5,935 nucleotides of DNA, from the NCBI GenBank assembly GCA_946482325.1, contig CAMLRA010000202.1, positions 1-5,935 on the forward strand. The letters run 5' to 3'. Source of the DNA: an uncultured Chromatiaceae bacterium. GTDB lineage: Bacteria; Pseudomonadota; Gammaproteobacteria; Enterobacterales; Alteromonadaceae. Under the pieces are notes generated by a model. It was not told the DNA's origin and did no database searches. It was given only the letters and a program-made list of their open reading frames with translations. Made by a program: the position numbers and the translations under genes. Position 1 is the stretch's first letter. Each line of letters opens with the position of its first letter. This document shows positions 1-5,935 of this stretch, one piece after another.

Positions 1-561
1 TTTTTTGGTGTGCAGGCCGGTGATTTATTTATCGCCACCACGGGTTACACCGGTGAAGACGGCTACGAAATTTCTGTACCAGAAGCCCAGGCGGCTGATT
101 TCTGGCAACAGCTGTTAGATGCAGGCGTCAAACCGGCCGGTTTAGGTGCACGCGACACGCTGCGCTTAGAAGCCGGTATGAACCTGTACGGCCAGGATAT
201 GGATGAAACCGTATCGCCATTAGCAGCTAACATGGGCTGGACTATCGCCTGGGAACCTTCAGATCGTAACTTCATCGGCCGTGCGGCGCTCGAGCAACAA
301 AAGGCTGCCGGTACTGACAAGCTGGTCGGCCTGGTAATGGAACAAAAAGGCGTGTTACGTCATGGTCAGCGCGTCGTCGTAGAAGGTGGCGAAGGTGAAA
401 TCACTTCTGGTACTTTCTCACCAACCTTAGGGTATTCTATTGCGATGGCGCGGGTCCCGGCATCGACCGGCGACACGGCTGAAGTGGATATCCGTGGTAA
501 ATTAGTCCCGGTTAAAGTGGTCAAGCCGTCATTTGTCCGCATGGGCAAAAAAGTCGTCTAA
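1..561 (+). CDS. gcvT: Aminomethyltransferase GcvT (glycine cleavage T protein), 3' part
   Basis: T protein moves the aminomethyl group held on lipoyl-GcvH to tetrahydrofolate, giving 5,10-methylene-THF and ammonia, in the cytoplasm. The frame is open from base 1 and gives 186 residues before TAA. This is about the C-terminal half of the roughly 364-residue E. coli protein. Family sequence is easy to recognise: [20 protein letters not shown] at the window start, [50 protein letters not shown] and the terminal [11 protein letters not shown]. The visible part covers the end of the folate-binding domain and the C-terminal beta-barrel-like domain. The N-terminal half and the promoter lie outside the window, so the GTG at 10 is an internal valine codon and not a start. 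It is followed 70 bases later by gcvH in the same direction, which is the usual operon order. Nothing looks damaged. Confidence 0.97.
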   Translation, partial: FFGVQAGDLFIATTGYTGEDGYEISVPEAQAADFWQQLLDAGVKPAGLGARDTLRLEAGMNLYGQDMDETVSPLAANMGWTIAWEPSDRNFIGRAALEQQKAAGTDKLVGLVMEQKGVLRHGQRVVVEGGEGEITSGTFSPTLGYSIAMARVPASTGDTAEVDIRGKLVPVKVVKPSFVRMGKKVV

Positions 562-618
562 ACTGGCTTTTGCAGAATTTTTACACAAATACTCAATAAA
601 AAACGTCGAGTTAGGTCC

Positions 619-623
619 GAGGA
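619..623 (+). promoter_or_regulatory. Ribosome binding site of gcvH
   Basis: GAGGA lies 8 bases before the ATG at 632. It is a clear Shine-Dalgarno match at good spacing and supports that start. The rest of the 70-base gcvT-gcvH spacer shows no terminator-like hairpin, so the two genes are probably read on one message. Confidence 0.7.
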
Positions 624-631
624 ATAAATAA

Positions 632-1021
632 ATGAGCAATATCCCTACCGAATTAAAGTATGCATCTTCTCACGAGTGGCTGCGCAGTGAAGGCAACGGT
701 GTATACACCGTCGGTATTACTGAGCACGCGCAGGACCTGCTGGGTGACATGGTGTTTGTTGAGCTGCCGGAAGTCGGCGACTCTGTAGCCCAGGGCGACG
801 ACGTTGCAGTTGCTGAATCAGTGAAAGCTGCTTCTGACATCTACGCACCAATCGCCGGTGAAATCGTTGAAGTCAACGACGCACTGACCGATTCACCGGA
901 GCTGGTCAACAGCGCACCATACACCGACGGCTGGATGTTCAAAATCAAAGCGTCTGACGAGAGCGAAGTTGCCGGCCTGTTAGACGCCGCTGGTTACAAA
1001 AACGCCATCGACGAAGAATAA
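632..1021 (+). CDS. gcvH: Glycine cleavage system H protein (lipoyl carrier)
   Basis: GcvH is the mobile lipoyl carrier of the glycine cleavage system. Its lipoyl arm takes the aminomethyl group from the P protein, presents it to T and is reoxidised by L. The product is 129 residues, the same length as E. coli GcvH. The lipoylation motif [13 protein letters not shown] places the modified lysine at K65. Other family segments are SHEWLR near residue 14, [20 protein letters not shown] at 27-46, the [10 protein letters not shown] segment and the [11 protein letters not shown]-terminal part. The acidic C-terminus (AIDEE) is usual for this protein. The start is supported by GAGGA 8 bases upstream and by the family N-terminus MSN-P-ELKY. 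It sits between gcvT and gcvP in the same direction. A 178-base spacer with strong RNA hairpins follows it, which may make gcvH message more abundant or more stable than gcvP message. Confidence 0.98.
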   Translation: MSNIPTELKYASSHEWLRSEGNGVYTVGITEHAQDLLGDMVFVELPEVGDSVAQGDDVAVAESVKAASDIYAPIAGEIVEVNDALTDSPELVNSAPYTDGWMFKIKASDESEVAGLLDAAGYKNAIDEE

Positions 1022-1039
1022 GCAAGGCGAAGAGCCAGT

Positions 1040-1078
1040 GCCGCAAAGCCCCGTTTTACGGGGCTTTGATTTAGCGGC
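1040..1078 (+). terminator. Hairpin after gcvH, possible attenuator or weak terminator
   Basis: A perfect 10-pair stem is formed by CAAAGCCCCG (1044-1053) and CGGGGCTTTG (1059-1068), with loop TTTTA. A second outer pairing, GCCG at 1040-1043 with CGGC at 1075-1078, can extend it. The stem is followed by ATTTA and then GC-rich sequence rather than a T-run, so full termination is unlikely. Partial termination, or protection of the gcvT-gcvH message from 3' exonucleases, fits better, because gcvP follows 120 bases later with no obvious promoter of its own. Confidence 0.6.
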
Positions 1079-1092
1079 CGGCACAGCCTTGT

Positions 1093-1160
1093 GGCCAGCA
1101 GCAGCGAACGCTGGCCGCTACTGAATTTCGGCAACCGGTGGCCCAATCGCGGCCGGTTGC
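1093..1160 (+). other. Two further RNA hairpins in the gcvH-gcvP leader
   Basis: The first is a 7-pair stem, GGCCAGC (1093-1099) with GCTGGCC (1110-1116) and a 10-base loop. The second is an 8-pair stem, GCAACCGG (1131-1138) with CCGGTTGC (1153-1160) and a 14-base loop. The octamer GCGGCCGG occurs twice, at 1074-1081 and 1149-1156, so alternative pairings between the hairpins are possible. The spacer has no convincing open reading frame. The last 39 bases before gcvP are unstructured and AT-richer, and contain CCAGGA at 1185-1190, 9 bases before the gcvP ATG, as its ribosome binding site. Confidence 0.55.
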
Positions 1161-1199
1161 GTACAACAGCTTTTAAGTTCACAACCAGGAATCTCAGGC

Positions 1200-4088
1200 A
1201 TGACCACTTCAGTCAAAACCCTGTCGCAACTTGCGAATCATCAAGAATTTATCGCCCGCCACATTGGTCCGGACGCTGAACAGACCCAGGCCATGCTGGC
1301 CGAATTGGGTGTCAGCAGCGTCGAAGAGCTGATCGCGCAGACAGTGCCAGCCGGCATCCGTCTGACCACGCCTTTAGCGACAGGCGAAGCTGTTAACGAA
1401 GTGGAAGCCCTAGCTTACTTAAAAGCGGTTGCCAGCAAAAACAAAATCTTCAAATCTTACATCGGTATGGGTTACCACCCGACACACACGCCAAACGTGA
1501 TTTTGCGTAACGTGCTGGAAAACCCGGGTTGGTACACGGCGTACACGCCATATCAGCCAGAAATCGCGCAGGGCCGTTTAGAAGCACTGCTGAATTTCCA
1601 ACAAGTGTCGTTAGATTTAACCGGCATGGACCTGGCTTCTGCCTCGCTGCTGGACGAAGCCACAGCCGCTGCGGAAGCGATGGCACTGGCCAAACGCGTC
1701 ACTAAAAACAAATCCAACACTTATTTCATCGCTGACGACGTGCACCCGCAAACCATCGACGTGGTGCGCACCCGTGCCGAGATGTTTGGTTTTGACACCA
1801 TCGTAGGTAAAGCGGCAGACGCCGTGAACCATGACGTATTCGGTGCTTTAATCCAGTACCCGTCAACCACTGGTGAAGTACGCAACGACGCGCAGTTAAT
1901 CGCTGATTTAAAAGCGAAAAAGGCCGTAGTTGCCGTCGCAACTGACCCAATGGCGCTGTTGCTGTTAAAAGCGCCGGGTGAATTAGGCGCAGACGTGGTG
2001 TTAGGTTCAGCCCAGCGTTTTGGTGTGCCAATGGCCTTCGGTGGCCCACACTCAGCATTCTTCGCTACCCGTGATGATTACAAACGTTCAATGCCAGGCC
2101 GCATCATCGGTGTGTCCAAAGACCGCCGTGGCAATCAGGCACTGCGTATGGCGATGCAAACGCGTGAGCAACATATCCGCCGCGAAAAAGCCAACTCCAA
2201 CATCTGTACTGCGCAGGTGTTACTGGCCAACATGGCATCTTTCTACTGCGTCTACCACGGCCCGCAAGGTCTCAAAAACATCGCTGAGCGCATTCACCGC
2301 TCTGCCGACGTATTCGCTGCTGGTTTAATTGCTAAAGGCGTTGCGCTCAAGCACACAACCTGGTTCGACACTGTGACGTTCAGCGTGGCGAACCGTGCTG
2401 AAGTCATCGCCCGTGCTGAAGCAACTGATGTGAACTTCCGTACTGATCTGACTGACTCTTTAGGCGTCAGCTTCAGCGAAGCCACTACAGCTGCAGATAT
2501 CGCTGAGCTGTTTGATATCGTCTTCGGCCAAGGCCATGGCTTAGATGTCGCAGCACTGGATGCGGCTATTGTTGCCAAAGGCTCCAACTCAATTCCGGCT
2601 GACTTAGTGCGTACGTCGAAATACTTAACGCACCCGGTCTTTAACCAGTATCACAGCGAAACTGAGATGCTGCGTTATATCAAAAAGCTGGAAAACAAAG
2701 ACTTAGCACTGAACCACTCAATGATTTCATTAGGTTCGTGCACGATGAAGTTAAACGCCACCGCCGAAATGATCCCGGTGACCTGGCCAGAATTTGGCGC
2801 ATTGCACCCGTTTGTGCCAAAAAATCAGGCCGAAGGTTATTACCAGATGATTGGTGAACTGGCCGACTGGCTGGTGAACATCACCGGTTACGACCAAATG
2901 TCGATGCAACCGAACTCAGGTGCACAAGGCGAATACGCCGGTATGATTGCGATCCGCAAATACCACGAAAGCCGTGGCGAAGGTCACCGCAACATCTGTT
3001 TAATCCCGGTATCTGCCCACGGCACTAACCCTGCAACAGCGGCAATGGCCAGCTTCGAAGTGGTGCTGGTCGACTGCGACAAGTCAGGCAACATCGACAT
3101 GGCCGATTTAAAAGCCAAAGCCGAAGCGGTGTCTGACCGTTTAGCGGCCATCATGGTGACTTACCCGTCTACGCACGGTGTATTTGAAGAATCGATCCGT
3201 GAGCTGTGTGACATCATCCACGCGCATGGCGGCCAGGTCTATATGGACGGCGCTAACATGAACGCGCAGGTTGGCGTGACAGCACCAGGCTTTATCGGTG
3301 CGGACGTATCGCACTTAAACCTGCACAAAACCTTCTGTATTCCACACGGCGGTGGCGGCCCGGGCATGGGTCCAATCGGCGTGAAAAAACAGCTGGCTCC
3401 GTTCCTGCCTAACCACGCAGTAGTGAAAATCGAAGACACCGGCGCCAACAACGGCGCAGTGTCGGCCGCGCCATTTGGCAGCGCCGGCATTCTGCCAATC
3501 AGCTGGATGTACATCAAAATGATGGGCGGCGAAGGCTTACGTCAGGCAACTGAATACGCCATTCTGAACGCCAACTACATGGCAGCCAAACTGGACCCGA
3601 TGTTCCCGGTGCTGTACAAAGGCACCAACGGCCGTGTCGCGCACGAATGTATTATTGACATGCGTCCGCTGAAAGAAGCGACTGGCGTGACTGAAATGGA
3701 CATCGCCAAACGTTTGATGGACTACGGTTTCCACGCCCCGACGATGTCATTCCCGGTGGCGGGCACGCTGATGATTGAACCGACTGAATCAGAATCCAAA
3801 GTGGAACTGGACAAGTTCATCGAAGCCATGACGTCTATCCGCGCTGAAATTGCCAAAGTAGAAGCCGGCGAGTGGACCGCGGACAACAGCCCGCTGCACT
3901 TCGCGCCGCACACCATGGCCGACATTTTCGACGCCAACTGGGACCGCGCCTACGACCGTCAATACGCTGCGTTCCCAACGCAGTACGTTGCCGACAACAA
4001 GTTCTGGCCAACAGTCACGCGCATCGACGACGTTTACGGCGACCGCAACCTGATGTGTGCATGTCCGAGCCCGGAAGATTACCGTTAA
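1200..4088 (+). CDS. gcvP: Glycine dehydrogenase (decarboxylating), P protein
   Basis: P protein is the pyridoxal-phosphate enzyme that decarboxylates glycine and passes the remaining aminomethyl group to the lipoyl arm of GcvH. The 962 residues match the single-chain bacterial form (about 957 in E. coli), with two fused homologous halves. The N-terminal half contains [12 protein letters not shown] from residue 87, followed by [20 protein letters not shown]. The catalytic half starts around residue 450. It contains GSCTMKLN at 512-519, [21 protein letters not shown], and the cofactor site [18 protein letters not shown], whose Schiff-base lysine is K710. The C-terminal [11 protein letters not shown] is also typical. 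The start at 1200 is supported by CCAGGA 9 bases upstream and by the family-like N-terminus with EFIARHIGP at about residue 17. The gene is intact. A Tn7-like terminus begins 10 bases after its stop codon, so the element, if real, left the gene undamaged. Confidence 0.98.
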   Translation: MTTSVKTLSQLANHQEFIARHIGPDAEQTQAMLAELGVSSVEELIAQTVPAGIRLTTPLATGEAVNEVEALAYLKAVASKNKIFKSYIGMGYHPTHTPNVILRNVLENPGWYTAYTPYQPEIAQGRLEALLNFQQVSLDLTGMDLASASLLDEATAAAEAMALAKRVTKNKSNTYFIADDVHPQTIDVVRTRAEMFGFDTIVGKAADAVNHDVFGALIQYPSTTGEVRNDAQLIADLKAKKAVVAVATDPMALLLLKAPGELGADVVLGSAQRFGVPMAFGGPHSAFFATRDDYKRSMPGRIIGVSKDRRGNQALRMAMQTREQHIRREKANSNICTAQVLLANMASFYCVYHGPQGLKNIAERIHRSADVFAAGLIAKGVALKHTTWFDTVTFSVANRAEVIARAEATDVNFRTDLTDSLGVSFSEATTAADIAELFDIVFGQGHGLDVAALDAAIVAKGSNSIPADLVRTSKYLTHPVFNQYHSETEMLRYIKKLENKDLALNHSMISLGSCTMKLNATAEMIPVTWPEFGALHPFVPKNQAEGYYQMIGELADWLVNITGYDQMSMQPNSGAQGEYAGMIAIRKYHESRGEGHRNICLIPVSAHGTNPATAAMASFEVVLVDCDKSGNIDMADLKAKAEAVSDRLAAIMVTYPSTHGVFEESIRELCDIIHAHGGQVYMDGANMNAQVGVTAPGFIGADVSHLNLHKTFCIPHGGGGPGMGPIGVKKQLAPFLPNHAVVKIEDTGANNGAVSAAPFGSAGILPISWMYIKMMGGEGLRQATEYAILNANYMAAKLDPMFPVLYKGTNGRVAHECIIDMRPLKEATGVTEMDIAKRLMDYGFHAPTMSFPVAGTLMIEPTESESKVELDKFIEAMTSIRAEIAKVEAGEWTADNSPLHFAPHTMADIFDANWDRAYDRQYAAFPTQYVADNKFWPTVTRIDDVYGDRNLMCACPSPEDYR

Positions 4089-4098
4089 TTAAAATTTT

Positions 4099-4170
4099 TG
4101 TGATCACGACAATTCTAGTTGGTAACCGATCCAATCTAGTTGGAAACCGACAAAAGTAGTTGGAAACTCG
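4099..4170 (+). mobile_element. Probable Tn7-like transposon end (TnsB-site array), body to the right
   Basis: The stretch starts TGTGATCAC, goes into GACA at 4108, and then has three abutting repeats with the core TAGTTGG (4116, 4137, 4157; spacing 21 and 20). From memory, the Tn7 left end starts TGTGGGCG, followed directly by GACAAAATAGTTGGGAACT. Site 3 here is GACAAAAGTAGTTGGAAACT (4149-4168), which is nearly the same. The close packing resembles the Tn7 right end, whose 22-base TnsB sites overlap, whereas sites in the left end are spaced apart. Tn7-type elements insert with the right end facing a conserved gene that is read by a TnsD/TniQ-type targeting protein, and gcvP would play that part here. 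The predicted 5-base target duplication is ATTTT at 4094-4098. No tns gene is in the window, so this may be one end of a large element or a solitary remnant. A decayed IS21-like or Tn402-like end is a less likely alternative. Confidence 0.6.
4108..4168 (+). repeat. Three tandem 20-21 base direct repeats, TnsB-site-like
   Basis: Unit 1 is GACAATTCTAGTTGGTAACC (4108-4127). Unit 2 runs 4128-4148 and differs mainly by GATCCAAT at its start and GGAAACC at its end. Unit 3 is GACAAAAGTAGTTGGAAACT (4149-4168). They abut without gaps, so each core lies about two helical turns from the next, as expected for a protein array bound on one face of the DNA. A shorter echo, GTGTGAAACTC, follows at 4170-4180. 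Confidence 0.85.
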
Positions 4171-4188
4171 TGTGAAACTCTGATGAAT

Positions 4189-4218
4189 AGAGGCGAACTT
4201 AGGTTCGCCTCTTTTTTT
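4189..4218 (+). terminator. Strong rho-independent terminator
   Basis: A perfect 10-pair stem AGAGGCGAAC (4189-4198) and GTTCGCCTCT (4203-4212), with a TTAG tetraloop, runs into seven T residues (4212-4218). It would stop plus-strand transcription coming from gcvP. In the opposite direction no T-run follows the stem, so it should work mainly for the plus strand. If the Tn7-like end at 4099 is real, this terminator lies inside the element and would shield the cargo from gcv read-through. Confidence 0.88.
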
Positions 4219-4227
4219 ATGTCCTAA

Positions 4228-4419
4228 TCAGGCCCGGTCGTTCAGCAAAAAACTCATCGCAAACTCAATGGTTGAGTCAAAGTGATCCGGGTCATTGTCG
4301 TATTCATGCTGGGAATAAGCCGTACATGCCTGAATCCAGAACTCTTCTTTTAAGCCATCTGGAAAATCAAAGCCTTCTGCTTTACGAACCCACTCGATAA
4401 CAGCGTCAGAGCTGTGCAT
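4228..4419 (-). CDS. Small acidic hypothetical protein, 63 residues
   Basis: I do not recognise this protein. It starts MHSSDAVIEWVRKAEGF and has 14 acidic against 4 basic residues, with an acidic tract HEYDNDPDHFD at 38-48. It has no signal peptide, no membrane segment and a single cysteine (C32). It is probably a small soluble helical protein. The reading frame is closed by TAG upstream, and ATG at 4419 is the only standard start in it. There is no good Shine-Dalgarno sequence directly before that start: the sequence just upstream is pyrimidine-rich, and GAGGGG lies about 21 bases away. This lowers confidence that the gene is expressed as drawn. Its stop codon lies 10 bases from the T-run of the gcv-side terminator, which faces it. 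GC is higher than in the next gene and lower than in gcvP. If the Tn7-like end is real, this is the first cargo gene. Confidence 0.6.
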   Translation of the reverse strand: MHSSDAVIEWVRKAEGFDFPDGLKEEFWIQACTAYSQHEYDNDPDHFDSTIEFAMSFLLNDRA

Positions 4420-4563
4420 TAAAGAAGAAAATTGACCGTTCCCCTCAAATGAATACCGCTATCTTAGGTTGTAACTGGACAACAAATCGAAATTAATTTA
4501 TGTATTAGACGGATAATTTTTACGCAATGGCAATCACTGGTTAATTTTATATTGCAAGATAAA

Positions 4564-4570
4564 AAGGAAG
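4564..4570 (+). promoter_or_regulatory. Ribosome binding site of the 215-residue membrane protein gene
   Basis: AAGGAAG ends 4 bases before the ATG at 4575, with its GGA core 6 bases away. It is a purine-rich, well-placed site and decides this start. The AT-rich 90 bases upstream offer only weak promoter matches, such as TTTACG at 4519 and TTAATT at 4541 with a 16-base spacer. Confidence 0.65.
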
Positions 4571-4574
4571 AAAG

Positions 4575-5222
4575 ATGGATTTGGTCGAACAAAACAGAAT
4601 CCGAGAAGAAGAAATTTTTCGACATGAAATTAGGAAAAATCTCGAGTTTCCGCGTTCTAGGTACAACACAATATTGGGTTTTTTCAACTCAGGAGTAGGG
4701 CTTTGGTTGCTGAGCACAGTTTCTGTAAGTGTGGTTACTGGTGGCTATTCTTTGTTAAATAGCAATATTAAGCAATCACAATATCAGATGGCTCAAGAAG
4801 ATATGTTGACTCTTGAAATAAATGCTCGAATTTCGCAATGGAAGGCGCTAACGTTGCATCTGAAAAAACAAAGTGATTATATAGAGCCTTTACAGTTTCG
4901 GAGGCACTGGTCTGAATTGTTGAAGCCGCCTGTGCGAGCAGGTGTCACTAATTCAAACATACAGCCAGTTTTCCCTGAGTTCGAATCTAGGGGTATTCTG
5001 TCATTATCATATGAATTGCACGGCTTAACAAAGTCTACTATGAAGTATGAATATGTACAAAAGACAGAGCGAGAAATAACCTTTTTTACTGAGTGGGATC
5101 CTATTTCACTTGGATATACATCCTTAGATGCTTATTTACGTGAGCTTAAAAAATATCCCCTATGCCTGCAAACTCTAGGTGAAGACGAGCAAGATCCTGA
5201 ATTGGACTCTAAATGTAAATAA
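4575..5222 (+). CDS. Hypothetical single-pass membrane protein, 215 residues
   Basis: I do not recognise a family. The first 31 residues are charged and probably helical (EQNRIREEEIFRHEIRKN), ending in basic residues at R27 and R29. A hydrophobic segment at about 33-61 (ILGFFNSGVGLWLLSTVSV and onward) should span the membrane. The positive-inside rule would put the N-terminus in the cytoplasm and residues from about 62 onward in the periplasm. After the membrane comes a helix-prone stretch rich in Q, E and K (62-104), then a mixed region with RRHWSELLKPP, and an acidic tail with two cysteines (near YPLCLQ and in the last three residues). The start has a good AAGGAAG site. Composition is AT-rich (33-38% GC in the lines counted) against about 53% in gcvP, with codons such as ATA and AGG that are scarce in the operon. 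That suggests horizontal transfer. No partner gene lies beside it in the same direction. It could be an accessory or defence-associated membrane protein, but nothing in the sequence proves this. Confidence 0.8.
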   Translation: MDLVEQNRIREEEIFRHEIRKNLEFPRSRYNTILGFFNSGVGLWLLSTVSVSVVTGGYSLLNSNIKQSQYQMAQEDMLTLEINARISQWKALTLHLKKQSDYIEPLQFRRHWSELLKPPVRAGVTNSNIQPVFPEFESRGILSLSYELHGLTKSTMKYEYVQKTEREITFFTEWDPISLGYTSLDAYLRELKKYPLCLQTLGEDEQDPELDSKCK

Positions 5223-5528
5223 GTGTCCATGGGCTTAGAGGGTATCATATTTAGTATAAGAATGGATTCTATACCTCTTGAATCAAGTCAAAGAATGATT
5301 TAAAAATATTTCTATATTCGATAGTGGTGTTAGTTTGATTCACAATATTAAGCGAGTTTAATTTGTTGTGGCTTATCGAATTTAACAAAGTGGCAGTAAT
5401 AAACTTAGTTAAATCCTAGAATTAGTCATCGGCTATAGCGACATAATTCAGAATAAAAAATCGGACTGGTTGAAGTGGCCCGCTTTTTTATATGCAGTGG
5501 TGACATTATTGCGCTATTGTTTTTAACG
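5223..5528. other. AT-rich intergenic spacer between convergent genes
   Basis: These 306 bases separate the plus-strand membrane protein from the minus-strand HPP gene. I see no credible reading frame, tRNA or repeat array. An imperfect inverted repeat (GAGGGTAT at 5238-5245 with ATACCTC at 5271-5277) and an 8-base palindrome GCTATAGC (5432-5439) are present but not convincing as sites. The only likely functional element is the hairpin at 5455-5489. GC content climbs sharply at the right edge, close to the end of the HPP gene. Confidence 0.6.
5455..5489. terminator. Possible bidirectional terminator between convergent genes
   Basis: Six A residues (5455-5460) face six T residues (5484-5489) around an imperfect stem: CGGACT (5462-5467) pairs with AGT (5474-5476) and CCG (5480-5482), with a three-base bulge and a six-base loop. 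The flanking A-run and T-run give a U-tract in either direction. It lies 40 bases beyond the stop of the minus-strand HPP gene and 230 bases beyond the stop of the plus-strand gene, so it more probably serves the HPP gene. The stem is weak. Confidence 0.4.
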
Positions 5529-5876
5529 CTATTTCTTCACCGAACCAGCAGAACCCTGCATCCGAACTTGCGCGTAATGCTTTGATTTTTCGAATAACTC
5601 CAGCAGCTGCTCTTCGTCGATGTCGAGTACTGTGTCCATGCTGTTGAGGGCTTCGGTGATGTCTGCCGGTGCGACTTGGACCACAGGTATGGCCGTGGCT
5701 GTGACCGGGTGCACACCGGTGGGGACCCAGCGCGAGCGTCGCAGCAGATAGGCTGCAATGGCCATAATGCTTAGATTCAGCAGGACAGGGCAGAGCAAAA
5801 ACGTCAGATCCGGCACCTGGCCTGTTTGCGCGGCAATCGCCGGCACCAGTGCGGTCGCGCCGCCCGGCGGATGCAT
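5529..5876 (-). CDS. HPP-family membrane protein, C-terminal part (5' incomplete or truncated)
   Basis: HPP-family proteins are integral membrane proteins named for the HPP motif. Some members have been linked to nitrite transport in chloroplasts and cyanobacteria, but the bacterial role is mostly unknown. Here the 115 residues open with MHPPGGATALVPAI, the family signature. A hydrophobic helix follows at about 24-45 (LTFLLCPVLLNLSIMAIAAY and LL), then a short loop with RRSRW. The soluble tail ADITEALNSMDTVLDIDEEQ is of the kind that often follows the HPP domain. A complete family member would have two or three more membrane helices before the motif. The frame stays open to the window edge (5935), but the upstream residues (SHQCHGLKFGGKVKC) are hydrophilic and do not look like the expected helix. 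The ATG at 5876 has AAGG 8 bases before it, so a short product could be translated. Options are continuation past the edge, a frameshift, or a truncated copy. GC is about 60%, unlike the AT-rich DNA to its left. Confidence 0.7.
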   Translation of the reverse strand: MHPPGGATALVPAIAAQTGQVPDLTFLLCPVLLNLSIMAIAAYLLRRSRWVPTGVHPVTATAIPVVQVAPADITEALNSMDTVLDIDEEQLLELFEKSKHYAQVRMQGSAGSVKK

Positions 5877-5935
5877 GCATTTGACCTTTCCCCCAAATTT
5901 AAGACCATGACATTGATGAGATTTCCAATAAACTG

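Noticed and set aside
1091..1279. Plus-strand frame of 62 codons across the gcvH-gcvP spacer
   Set aside because: It overlaps the gcvP start in another frame, runs through the hairpins and has no ribosome binding site.
4099..4113. TGTGATCACGACA as a CRP-like site
   Set aside because: The half-site TGTGA has no TCACA at the required spacing, and the position after gcvP and before a terminator makes no sense for activation. The GTGATCAC palindrome is short.
4463..4480. TAGGTTGTAACTGGAC, similar to the TAGTTGGTAACC repeats
   Set aside because: It is a single copy, has base insertions within the core and is 300 bases from the array. Chance similarity is likely.
5238..5277. Inverted repeat GAGGGTAT/ATACCTC after the membrane protein gene as its terminator
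   Set aside because: The stem is short with a bulge, the loop is about 25 bases and no T-run follows.
5506..5880. A 124-residue minus-strand frame overlapping the HPP gene
   Set aside because: It is rich in R, H and C with no family likeness, and the HPP motif and helix are in the other frame. It is a shadow of the GC-rich gene.
5909..5935. A TTGGAAA-containing stretch on the minus strand at the window edge, in the orientation expected for the far end of the Tn7-like element
   Set aside because: Only about seven bases match the repeat core, no second site follows inward at 20-21 bases and no TGT terminus is visible. It is too weak to call without the next bases.

Overview
The first 4.1 kb carries the 3' part of a glycine cleavage operon, gcvT-gcvH-gcvP, on the plus strand. 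The three proteins resemble the E. coli GcvT, GcvH and GcvP proteins closely. Together with the gene order, about 53-55% GC in this part and frequent TTA leucine codons beside CTG, this points to a gammaproteobacterium. A Rheinheimera/Alishewanella-like or other Alteromonadales-type host is my best guess, from memory of protein style rather than from a search.

Layout: the C-terminal half of GcvT (1-561), complete GcvH (632-1021), a 178-base spacer with three consecutive GC-rich hairpins, and complete GcvP (1200-4088). T, H and P, with the dihydrolipoamide dehydrogenase L protein encoded elsewhere, break glycine down to CO2, ammonia and methylene-tetrahydrofolate. Ten bases after the gcvP stop codon the character changes. 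At 4099-4170 there is a TGTG terminus followed by three abutting 20-21 base repeats with a TAGTTGG core. These look like the TnsB-binding sites at the ends of Tn7 as I remember them, so I read this as the end of a Tn7-like transposon (or its remnant) that used the 3' end of gcvP as its attachment site. A strong rho-independent terminator follows at 4189-4218.

Downstream, between about 4420 and 5520, the DNA is clearly AT-rich (roughly 33-38% GC in the lines I counted). It holds a 63-residue acidic protein on the minus strand (4228-4419, itself of intermediate composition), a 215-residue single-pass membrane protein of unknown function on the plus strand (4575-5222), and a 306-base AT-rich spacer with a possible bidirectional terminator. 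At the right edge, GC rises to about 60% and the minus strand encodes the C-terminal part of an HPP-family membrane protein (5529-5876). Its hydrophobic N-terminal half is not recognisable in the bases available.

Overall this is a housekeeping operon next to an accessory segment. The most notable signal is the Tn7-like end at gcvP. The second is the hairpin-rich gcvH-gcvP spacer, which may set the ratio of H to P protein. No tRNA, rRNA, CRISPR array or transposase gene is visible.
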